Shown in pieces: positions 1 to 5,829 of a stretch of DNA of 5,845 bases. The stretch spans positions 1 to 5,845 of the forward strand of contig JAGLSY010000283.1 of the NCBI GenBank assembly GCA_023135545.1, given 5' to 3'. The first letter of the stretch is position 1; each line of letters opens with the position of its first letter. The stretch comes from Thermoplasmata archaeon. GTDB lineage: Archaea; Thermoplasmatota; Thermoplasmata; SG8-5; JAGLSY01. Made by a program: the position numbers and the translations under genes. The notes below the pieces were generated by a model. The model had not been told where the DNA came from. It saw nothing but the letters and a program-made list of their open reading frames with translations, and did no database searches.

Positions 1-3000
1 TTATCTGGCAGGTGTCGGTGGCACTCAAGCCATCATTGTCCGTGACCGTGAGTTCAATCGTGTAATTTCCGACAGCGGCATATGTAATCAAAGCATTGAT
101 TCCAGTACCGGTGGTTCCGTCGCCGAAGTCCCAGTCATAGGATACTATTGTGCCATCCGGGTCATAGCTGCCTGAGCCATCTAAGATGATTGCCACGCCC
201 ATATCGATTGCCTGGTCTGGCCCTGCTTCTGCCACCGGTGGCAATGGTGGTGGAGGGACGTAGGGCTCGGTTACAGTTATCTGGCTGCTGGCTACATTAT
301 TTGAAAGGTCAATATCGCCCGGAATTACATCATGCACATCGACTATTATGGTGTAGTCTCCGGCAACATCTGCAAGCCAGCTTGTGGAAACCATGGTGTC
401 TCCACCTCCAGGAACAAGCACATCGTACTGCCTGTCAATGAGATTTTCCTCGGCTATGGAATCCAAGTAGAATGAAACTGTGCAAACGGCATCAGCATAT
501 GACGGGGCAGCTACATTTGTTAGTGCTGTTGGGAGGGAGTTCTCCAATCTCTCGCCAGAATCAATCGTATCCAGGCGGTCGGCGTGGAAAAAGACATTTT
601 CATCTGTTGAATCAATATAGACACCCGAGTGAATCTGGTCATCGACCTTCACAAAGCCATCAGAAGCTGAGAAATCATAGTAAAGGGAATTTTCGTAGCC
701 AGATATGCCATCCTCTGACCAGTGGAATTCCACATCATCGACCCAGCCCTCGTAGATCAAAGGTATACCGTCCCAGCCAATTCCCTCTGTGCCCAGGTTG
801 CTGCCTATTGAAAGGGCATCGAAGGAGAAATCCACGGCTTCAATATCCCCAGATGTGTAGATGATGCTGTGATCTGCGGCATCACATAGCTTCGCATAGA
901 ATCTGTTATCAGATGACTGGTACCAAAATTCAACATAGTAGCCATCGTCATAGTAACCGCTACCCCCACTTGAAGAATAATGTACTGCAAAGGTTTCACC
1001 AAAGGCTCTCAGGGAAATGGTGTCCCTTTTGTTATTTATGACACTATTGCCGCCATATGCCCAGACACCGATATTGTTGTTATTATCGCCTATGAAAATG
1101 GGCCTTGCCACTTCACAGCCATCCGGATGGCTCCTGTAGGTCAGGTGGAATTCGCCACAGACCTTCCAATCGACCAGGGCATCATTGTCCAGTGCTGCAT
1201 TATGGATAGCAGCTTCTATATCCACCATTTCACCCTCATCAGGCGAGCTATCTGAGATACTGATATCTGGATCATCAATGTAAATGTCCACAACCTCGGT
1301 AGGTTCTGGCAGAGCTTCCACAGTTATCTGGACAACTGCCATGTCATTGGTATTGTCCATGTCAAGTGGATCAGAATCAGTTATCTCGGCGATCATCTCA
1401 TGGTCTCCTGGAACTGCCGTCCAATCAAATAATACAATGGTATTACCATCTGCTGGTATCATGACATTTGTCTGTCTGCCTATCAGATTTGCCTCTGATA
1501 TTGAATCTAAGTATATTGATACTGTGCATGTTGCATCCTGACCAGCCTTTGCAACGGGCTTCTCAGCATAGAAGGTGCGCCAGTTAGCCCCATCGTGTCC
1601 ACAATACCAGGCCTTCATGGTGTCTCCCTCAAAAGTTATCTGGCCAAGGCCAACCTTATTGGACTCCAAGGGCAGAGAGCCCTCAAGAATTATGCCTGTC
1701 TTGGTCCATGTAAGCCCATCTGGAGAGTGGGCGTGAAGAATCCTAGAAGGTCCGGTATATGGATCATAGCCAGTATAATACATGTCATATCCATTGTCAT
1801 TGGGTATTACCCTGGGATTGGAGACACCTGGATAATCATACGGCCCATCATTGTTCAGAACAACACCATCCTTGATCCAGGCATCAGATAACTGTGCTTT
1901 GTGGGCATGGCATACCCTTCCCTCATTGGGAGAACCCCATTCGATCCCTTGATACCACATGCGCCATTGACTTCCATCATAAAGAACATGAGAAGAGGCT
2001 GCTCCATCCGGATCTGCCGCACTTCCATAGTTCAGGTCAAGGCCCATCTTCTGCCATGACATGCCGCAATCATAGGATACTGCCTTGTGGATGTAGGCAC
2101 GATAGCCGCTATTGTAGCCTATTCCTGTGTACCACATGTGATAGACTCCCAAGTCATCTATCATCACATATGGGTTCAGGACGCCGTTCTGCTCATAGGC
2201 ATTGCCATAATCAAGAGCCAGACCTTGCCTGGTCCAGCTTATTCCATCTGGGCTTGTGGCCCTGAATATCCTCTGCCTGTACACAAGATTGTCATCTCCA
2301 TCACCAGTATACCACATGACATAACTGCCATCATCCATCTTCAAGACACAGGGTGCAACTACATGGAGGTCCTCACCAGCTCCGCCTATATCTAGTATTA
2401 CACCACTCTTTATCCATTGGCCTTCCTGGCTCTGGTCGCCGTGTATAATCGCCTCGATGGTAACTGTAGTTCCTTCATCGGGATTAGCATTTGAAAAGGA
2501 AATATCATTGTCATAAACTGCCAGGTCAACCTCTGCCGGTTCAACCGGGTCAGTGGCCTGCTGCCTTGTAGCCAGGAATATCCTGCGGTCTGCTCCATCA
2601 TAGCCAGAGTAGTAAAGCATGTCGGTTCCGGTGTTGGTGTCCTTCAGGACATGTGGGGCAAAAATCATGGGTTCGTCAAGGGAGCCGGATGCTCCGATAT
2701 CCAGTTCCAGGCCCTGCTGCTGCCAGGTTATCCCATCTGTGGAAAAAGCCTTGTATATTCTGCAGCTGCCGCTCTGTGAAGAGTCGTAAAGCATGGTATA
2801 GGTTCCATTGTCATTTTTCATCACGAAGGGGCACTGGAAATTGTCATAGCCTGGCACTACATCCATGACAACGCCATGCTTTGTCCATGAGTATCCGTCA
2901 GTGGAAGTCGCATACATAAAATATGTATCCGAATAATCGTCATATGTTTTGTAATACGCTTTGTAAAGGCCGTCATCCTTGAAAACACTGGCCTGTACGG

Positions 3001-3517
3001 CATATTGAGAATCCGGAGAGCCCGGGGCACCGATGTTGATGGCCACACCCTGGTACACCCAGTTGATGCCGTCATTTGAAGTGGCAAGGTAGGTTCTGGC
3101 CTTCCATGAATAATCCTGGCATGAGAACCACATCTTGTAGGTTCCGTCATCCTCCTTCAGGACGCTGGGTGCAACCGCGTAATTCACGCCTGTGGGTTTG
3201 GGCACCGCACAGCCCTGCTCGGTCCAGTTGTAGCCGTCAGGGGAGGTGGCGTAAAATATCTCACCGTTGGTGGCCCCGTAGAGGCCAGCGTACCACATCT
3301 TGTAGATCCCCTCATCAAACAACACAGAAGTATATTGAACACCAAGCGGGAAAGAAGAACCGTCCAAAACCACACCCTGCTTCACCCAATCGGTATCGGC
3401 AACCTGGGCCAATCCCATAGCCGCACCTCCGGAAGATGGAGTTACCAGAATAGCGAATGATACGATTATCATAAGGCATACAACAACAGAGGTCACGAGA
3501 GTATTTATCCGGCTCAT
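1..3517 (-). CDS. Large exported surface protein with beta-propellers, interrupted CARDB domains and PKD domain (C-terminus outside window)
   Basis: The frame is open from ATG 3517-3515 to the window edge, 1172 codons with no stop; I translated it throughout. Residues 1-37 form a signal peptide (R3, hydrophobic 7-25, likely cleavage after A33 or A37). Residues 41-320 are five propeller modules ending in MWYAG-type strands and ATSPDG-type turns, as in the GH43/GH130-like five-bladed superfamily. Residues 329-360 are the first half of a CARDB domain, 368-653 a second five-module propeller, and 654-733 the second CARDB half. Residues 742-773 and 1007-1082 are the halves of another CARDB domain, separated by a beta-rich, jelly-roll-like insert at 774-1006. 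A PPPPLPP linker leads to a PKD domain (1095-1172, with YDWDFGDG), cut by the edge. The start is supported by AGGAG 8 nt upstream. A role in carbohydrate binding or adhesion outside the cell is inferred; enzymatic activity is doubtful. A C-terminal membrane or S-layer anchor would lie outside the window. Confidence 0.92.
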   Translation of the reverse strand, partial: MSRINTLVTSVVVCLMIIVSFAILVTPSSGGAAMGLAQVADTDWVKQGVVLDGSSFPLGVQYTSVLFDEGIYKMWYAGLYGATNGEIFYATSPDGYNWTEQGCAVPKPTGVNYAVAPSVLKEDDGTYKMWFSCQDYSWKARTYLATSNDGINWVYQGVAINIGAPGSPDSQYAVQASVFKDDGLYKAYYKTYDDYSDTYFMYATSTDGYSWTKHGVVMDVVPGYDNFQCPFVMKNDNGTYTMLYDSSQSGSCRIYKAFSTDGITWQQQGLELDIGASGSLDEPMIFAPHVLKDTNTGTDMLYYSGYDGADRRIFLATRQQATDPVEPAEVDLAVYDNDISFSNANPDEGTTVTIEAIIHGDQSQEGQWIKSGVILDIGGAGEDLHVVAPCVLKMDDGSYVMWYTGDGDDNLVYRQRIFRATSPDGISWTRQGLALDYGNAYEQNGVLNPYVMIDDLGVYHMWYTGIGYNSGYRAYIHKAVSYDCGMSWQKMGLDLNYGSAADPDGAASSHVLYDGSQWRMWYQGIEWGSPNEGRVCHAHKAQLSDAWIKDGVVLNNDGPYDYPGVSNPRVIPNDNGYDMYYTGYDPYTGPSRILHAHSPDGLTWTKTGIILEGSLPLESNKVGLGQITFEGDTMKAWYCGHDGANWRTFYAEKPVAKAGQDATCTVSIYLDSISEANLIGRQTNVMIPADGNTIVLFDWTAVPGDHEMIAEITDSDPLDMDNTNDMAVVQITVEALPEPTEVVDIYIDDPDISISDSSPDEGEMVDIEAAIHNAALDNDALVDWKVCGEFHLTYRSHPDGCEVARPIFIGDNNNNIGVWAYGGNSVINNKRDTISLRAFGETFAVHYSSSGGSGYYDDGYYVEFWYQSSDNRFYAKLCDAADHSIIYTSGDIEAVDFSFDALSIGSNLGTEGIGWDGIPLIYEGWVDDVEFHWSEDGISGYENSLYYDFSASDGFVKVDDQIHSGVYIDSTDENVFFHADRLDTIDSGERLENSLPTALTNVAAPSYADAVCTVSFYLDSIAEENLIDRQYDVLVPGGGDTMVSTSWLADVAGDYTIIVDVHDVIPGDIDLSNNVASSQITVTEPYVPPPPLPPVAEAGPDQAIDMGVAIILDGSGSYDPDGTIVSYDWDFGDGTTGTGINALITYAAVGNYTIELTVTDNDGLSATDTCQI
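1559..2416 (-). repeat. Second five-module beta-propeller, nested inside a CARDB domain
   Basis: Residues 368-653 of the surface protein repeat the module plan of the first propeller. Module starts are near W368, W428, W488, W547 and W604. The aromatic strands are VMWYTG, HMWYTG, RMWYQG, DMYYTG and KAWYCG. The turns are ATSPDGISW, AVSYDCGMSW, AHKAQLSDAW and AHSPDGLTW, and the last module ends FYAEK without the turn. Modules 2 and 3 have the most degenerate turns. The modules differ enough from those of the first propeller that a very recent DNA duplication is unlikely. Confidence 0.78.
2558..3397 (-). repeat. First five-module beta-propeller of the surface protein
   Basis: These are protein-level repeats of about 50-56 residues in the surface protein, residues 41-320. 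Each module reads W-x3-G, then a V-L-K-D/E-D-G-type hairpin, an aromatic-rich strand (K-M-W-Y-A-G, K-M-W-F-S-C, K-A-Y-Y-K-T, T-M-L-Y-D-S, D-M-L-Y-Y-S-G), and an A-T-S-x-D-G-x-x-W turn. Module starts are near W44, W98, W153, W211 and W265. The first module begins at the W of the motif and the fifth ends at A-T-R without the S-x-D-G-x-x-W part. This suits circular closure of a five-bladed propeller by pairing of N- and C-terminal strands. The superfamily is inferred from the motif pattern. Confidence 0.8.
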
Positions 3518-3525
3518 TTCAATTT

Positions 3526-3530
3526 CTCCT
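3526..3530 (-). promoter_or_regulatory. Shine-Dalgarno site of the surface-protein gene
   Basis: CTCCT on the plus strand reads AGGAG on the coding strand, 8 nt before the ATG at 3517. It fixes the start of the 3.5-kb reading frame and places the hydrophobic signal segment directly at the N-terminus. Confidence 0.75.
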
Positions 3531-3551
3531 TGTAAAGGTTATGGTTAAGTG

Positions 3552-3562
3552 CATAAATATAT
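3552..3562 (-). promoter_or_regulatory. Candidate TATA box for the surface-protein gene
   Basis: The coding strand reads ATATATTTATG here. With the usual archaeal spacing of about 25 nt, transcription would start near 3531. That gives a leader of about 14-16 nt, just long enough to hold the AGGAG site. The surrounding DNA is very AT-rich, so other TATA-like words exist and the assignment is tentative. Confidence 0.45.
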
Positions 3563-3611
3563 GTTTTTAGAAAAATAAAATAGACTTTTTCAAAAAATAA
3601 GTAGATAAATT

Positions 3612-3630
3612 CAAAAGAAAATTTAAAATA
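3612..3630 (+). promoter_or_regulatory. BRE/TATA-type promoter for the winged-helix gene
   Basis: A purine stretch, AAAAGAAAA, lies just before TTTAAAATA (3622-3630). The centre of the TATA-like word is about 28 nt before the ATG at 3654, which puts the transcription start at or a few bases before that ATG. No Shine-Dalgarno word precedes the ATG. The gene is therefore probably leaderless, which supports the 3654 start over M9 at 3678. A second TATA-like run, TATATATA, at 3638-3645 is too close to the 3654 start; it would fit only if translation began at 3678. Confidence 0.55.
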
Positions 3631-3653
3631 GTCTCTAGTATATATACCTTACC

Positions 3654-4085
3654 ATGAAGGAACGAAGTGCGGCAATAATGAAGAATATATCGTCGGAAAC
3701 CTGCAACAAGATACTGCAGTGTTTGAAGGAAGGACTGGACCATCCGGACGATATCTGTGCCAAATTGGGGGTTGTGAGGCAGACGGTGGATTGGCATCTG
3801 CTGCGGCTCAGTGCCCTGGGAATTGTAGAGAGAATTCCTATCTCATCCCTCAGCGGCCGGCCCAAGATAGTTTACAAGTTGTCCCCAGACGGCGAGAAAC
3901 TGATAAATATCATAGATGATGCGGTGTATTCCCATTATTCCAAGGTCAAGAAAGAATATGACAAGGCCATCGATGAACTGGACAGGAAGCTGGCTACGGC
4001 AAAAATAAGCGAGGATGTCTACAAGGAAAATATTCGAAGATTGGAAAAGGATTTAAAAATACTGGAAGGAGCCGGAACTGCTTAA
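3654..4085 (+). CDS. Winged-helix DNA-binding protein with C-terminal coiled coil
   Basis: This 143-residue protein is probably a transcriptional regulator acting in the cytoplasm. Residues 17-60 carry a helix-turn-helix: HPDDICAKLGV forms the second helix and turn, and VRQTVDWHLLRLSALGIVER the recognition helix. The wing at 69-80 contains RPKIVYKLSPDG. The pattern matches the large ArsR/MarR-like winged-helix pool of archaea. Residues 95-138 are rich in K, E, D and L with heptad-like spacing, suggesting a coiled coil for dimerisation. No metal-binding cysteine cluster or ligand domain is visible, so the signal it senses is unknown. It is divergent from the surface-protein gene, with 136 bases between the two starts, so that gene and its own promoter are the obvious candidate targets; this is inference. 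It converges on tfb. Confidence 0.88.
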   Translation: MKERSAAIMKNISSETCNKILQCLKEGLDHPDDICAKLGVVRQTVDWHLLRLSALGIVERIPISSLSGRPKIVYKLSPDGEKLINIIDDAVYSHYSKVKKEYDKAIDELDRKLATAKISEDVYKENIRRLEKDLKILEGAGTA

Positions 4086-4098
4086 TTATAAAATGTAA

Positions 4099-4126
4099 AA
4101 TCTCTGGCGTTGTGGAGCCAGAGATT
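4099..4126. terminator. Probable bidirectional terminator hairpin between convergent genes
   Basis: AATCTCTGGC (4099-4108) and GCCAGAGATT (4117-4126) are perfect inverted repeats with an 8-base loop. The repeat lies between the stop of the winged-helix gene and the stop of tfb. On the minus strand the hairpin runs straight into TTTTACATTTT. On the plus strand six T residues follow at 4139-4144. Archaeal termination depends mainly on T-runs, so the hairpin may instead define or protect 3' ends. Confidence 0.65.
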
Positions 4127-4158
4127 GATTAATCTATGTTTTTTGGTGGCCAGGGCAG

Positions 4159-5091
4159 TTACAATTGTATCTCGATGCCGAGCTTCTCTGTCAGTTCCTT
4201 GTACCTGTTCCTTATCGTGACCTCTGTCACGCCAGCTACGTCAGCAACTTCCCTCTGGGTCCTTCTCGCATTGCACAATATGGATGATACGTATATGGCT
4301 GCCGCGGCAACGCCAGTTGGTCCCCTACCGGATGTGAGTTCCTTTTCGGCTGCCTGCTTCAATATCTCCATAGCCTTCTGCTGGACATCACCGCCCAGTT
4401 TCAGCTCGCTGCAGAACCTTGAAATGTAATCCTCGGGTCTTGTCGGCATCAGCTTGAGCTTCAACTCCCTGGTCATGAACCTGTAGGTTCTGCCGATTTC
4501 CTTACGACCGACCCTGCTGGCTCCTGCGATTTCATCCAGCGTCCTCGGTACATTACACTGCCTGCACGCAGCGTATAATGATGCGGCCACAACACCCTCG
4601 ATGCTCCGGCCTCTGATAAGATTCTTGTTGACTGCCTTCCTGTAAACCATGGCTGCTGTTTCCCTTACGTTCCTCGGGAGGCCCATTCCGGATGCCATCC
4701 TGTCCAGTTCGCTTAGCGCGAAGGCCAGATTCCTTTCGGTCGCATTGGAAACACGGATACGCCTCTGCCATTTCCTCAGCCTGTAAAGCTGGGCACGGTT
4801 CCTGGTCGGAATGCTCTTTCCGTAGGAGTCCTTGTTCTTCCAGCCGATCTCCGTGGACAAACCCTTGTCATGTATCGTGTATGTCATGGGCGCCCCGGTC
4901 CTGGCACGCTTTTCACCCTGTTCAGAGTCAAATGCTCTCCATTCCGGACCCTGGTCTATCAGCTGTTCATCTATTACAAGACCACAATCCTCGCAAACAA
5001 GCTCTCCACGGCTGTAATCCCTGACAAGGTGGCTTCCACTGCACTCGGGACACTCCACTATGTCATCAACGCTTTCTCTTTTTTTTGCCAT
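4159..5091 (-). CDS. tfb: Transcription initiation factor B (TFB, archaeal TFIIB)
   Basis: The protein of 310 residues has the usual length of archaeal TFB. The N-terminal zinc ribbon uses C14, C17, C33 and C36 and would contact RNA polymerase. The B-reader/linker region follows, with GPEWRAFD at 48-55 and the basic, conserved ARTGAP at 63-68. Two cyclin-like repeats cover roughly 115-205 and 210-305. The first contains GRSIEGVVAASLYAACR. The second contains SGRGPTGVAAAAIYVSS and ends in the helix-turn-helix that reads the BRE upstream of the TATA box (EVADVAGVTEVTIRNRY). TFB binds TBP-DNA and recruits RNA polymerase. All key parts are present, so I expect a functional general factor. The gene overlaps the end of gar1 by 26 bp; GGGG about 8 nt before its ATG is a weak ribosome site, consistent with coupled translation. 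Confidence 0.97.
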   Translation of the reverse strand: MAKKRESVDDIVECPECSGSHLVRDYSRGELVCEDCGLVIDEQLIDQGPEWRAFDSEQGEKRARTGAPMTYTIHDKGLSTEIGWKNKDSYGKSIPTRNRAQLYRLRKWQRRIRVSNATERNLAFALSELDRMASGMGLPRNVRETAAMVYRKAVNKNLIRGRSIEGVVAASLYAACRQCNVPRTLDEIAGASRVGRKEIGRTYRFMTRELKLKLMPTRPEDYISRFCSELKLGGDVQQKAMEILKQAAEKELTSGRGPTGVAAAAIYVSSILCNARRTQREVADVAGVTEVTIRNRYKELTEKLGIEIQL

Positions 5092-5371
5092 GCTTACTAC
5101 CCCTTTTTCTATCCCTGGATTCCAGCTCTTTGCTGGAAAACAACTCGCTGTTCATCAGCTGTATTTTCTCAGCGTCTGGAATCCCAGTTACCTTCACCAG
5201 AACGTATGGAGATTTTACCGGCCCGATAGTTCTGAGAACGTGGCCGATCTTCTTCTTTCTTCTGTCGAAGACCCAGGTGCCTGGCCGTTGGGCCGAGCTT
5301 GCCTGGAGAAGGAGTTCTCCCTTGTGATTCATATCGTGCACTATTCCCAGGGATTTCATCTCCAACCTCAT
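5066..5371 (-). CDS. gar1: Gar1-like H/ACA RNP protein
   Basis: This protein of 101 residues resembles archaeal Gar1, which binds the Cbf5 catalytic subunit of H/ACA ribonucleoproteins and helps substrate RNA turnover during pseudouridylation. The small beta-barrel core covers about 7-62. The most diagnostic stretch is IGHVLRTIGPVKSPYVLVKV (42-61), which matches the family pattern of IG-V followed by GPV-PY. The C-terminal 20 residues are highly basic and include KKKRKR at the end, fitting RNA binding. The ATG at 5371 has no clear Shine-Dalgarno site; M5 at 5359 is an alternative. The stop lies 26 bp inside tfb. A gar1-tfb pairing is common in archaeal genomes, and this supports both identifications. 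Confidence 0.9.
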   Translation of the reverse strand: MRLEMKSLGIVHDMNHKGELLLQASSAQRPGTWVFDRRKKKIGHVLRTIGPVKSPYVLVKVTGIPDAEKIQLMNSELFSSKELESRDRKRGSKHGKKKRKR

Positions 5372-5408
5372 GGTTTAAGTAATTTTGGGTGTTGCCCTAA
5401 GAACATCT

Positions 5409-5418
5409 CATATTTAAG
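5409..5418 (-). promoter_or_regulatory. Candidate TATA box for the gar1-tfb unit
   Basis: The minus strand reads CTTAAATATG here. Its centre is about 42 nt before the gar1 ATG, predicting a leader of about 16 nt without an obvious Shine-Dalgarno site. A second TATA-like word, ACATATAAGT (complement of 5431-5440), lies further upstream. No start site can be fixed from the sequence alone. Confidence 0.4.
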
Positions 5419-5456
5419 TGTTTCGCAATTACTTATATGTTTTTCATGCTTTTCTA

Positions 5457-5539
5457 CGAAAATCCTTTATATCAGCACATCAGCGGAAAGGTTATATACT
5501 GCGTTCTAGGCCTCGACCGAAGGGCTTTTATATCTCTGC
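5457..5539 (+). promoter_or_regulatory. Three tandem promoter-like modules upstream of the RNA candidate
   Basis: Three imperfect copies occur on the plus strand at 5457-5476, 5484-5502 and 5518-5539. Each has a CGAA or CGGAA purine word, a TTTATAT or TTATATA core, and a CAGC or CTGC end. The arrangement matches an archaeal BRE plus TATA box. The third core, CTTTTATATC (5525-5534), would place transcription starts near 5550-5556, at the 5' edge of the structured region. Repeated promoters are known upstream of some highly expressed stable-RNA genes in archaea. Reading in the opposite direction, toward gar1, is possible but fits less well. Confidence 0.5.
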
Positions 5540-5545
5540 AAGAGG

Positions 5546-5790
5546 TATTGAGGGCTCCCAACCCTAAAGAAAAGAACCGAATGGGTTCTTTCTGAGCAGT
5601 AATCGAGCATTTTCCAAATGAATGATTACTGCGGTGGGGAATCCCCTCTGCTAATATGTTGACAAACGCTAACAGAGTGGATATGAGCCCTTAATGAATT
5701 CAACCCAAGCTAATTCCAAAAGTAGACGAAGCTCTGTATCCACAAACCTTAAGGATGTGGAATTAGAGCTTAGGGATTATTCATTAAAAA
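5546..5790 (+). ncRNA. Candidate structured non-coding RNA, family unknown
   Basis: No convincing reading frame exists here, but inverted repeats are dense and nested. An outer stem pairs AGGGCTC (5551-5557) with GAGCCCT (5685-5691) and can be extended on the 5' side. Inside are a hairpin of AAAGAACC (5571-5578) with GGTTCTTT, and a second of GCAGTAATC with GATTACTGC that holds CATTT/AAATG in its loop. A short GGGG/CCCC hairpin follows. A second domain pairs TTAATGAAT (5691-5699) with ATTCATTAA (5779-5787), then CCC with GGG and CTAATTCC (5710-5717) with GGAATTAG (5759-5766). A promoter lies at the right distance. I do not see the signatures of tRNA, 5S rRNA, SRP RNA, RNase P RNA or a riboswitch I know. 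It may be a stable RNA, a long leader, or the 5' part of a larger RNA that continues past the window. Confidence 0.5.
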
Positions 5791-5810
5791 TCCTTTTCGA
5801 TGAAGAAAGA

Positions 5811-5829
5811 GCGGTATGCGCGGTATGCG
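5811..5829. repeat. Two tandem copies of a 9-bp unit
   Basis: GCGGTATGC occurs twice without a gap (5811-5819 and 5820-5828), followed by a further G. It lies just 3' of the RNA candidate, near the window edge. No function can be assigned. Confidence 0.8.

Noticed and set aside
1..3. TTA at the window start as the stop codon (TAA) of the minus-strand surface protein.
   Set aside because: It is out of frame. The protein frame reads codons at 2-4 (Ile), 5-7 (Gln) and so on, and the PKD domain continues past the edge.
190..3420. Many open frames of 60-123 codons on both strands in the first 3.5 kb.
   Set aside because: They lie across one continuous minus-strand frame that shows clear domain motifs; their own translations have no recognisable pattern.
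3635..3865. Minus-strand 76-codon frames over the winged-helix gene and its promoter.
   Set aside because: No family resemblance and no ribosome site; the plus-strand frame encodes a good helix-turn-helix.
4692..5509. Plus-strand frames of 61-149 codons overlapping tfb and gar1.
   Set aside because: They are antisense shadows of two well-conserved genes.
5592..5630. A C/D box guide RNA based on CTGA (5592-5595) and AATGAATGATT.
   Set aside because: There is no proper RUGAUGA C box paired with a terminal D box; the CTGA alone is too short to mean anything.
5546..5790. SRP RNA, RNase P RNA, 5S rRNA or tRNA as the identity of the structured region.
   Set aside because: The conserved words I would expect are missing: no SRP helix 8 loop, no RNase P GAGGAAAGUCC-type core, no 5S internal loops, and no T-loop GTTCGA with acceptor stem.
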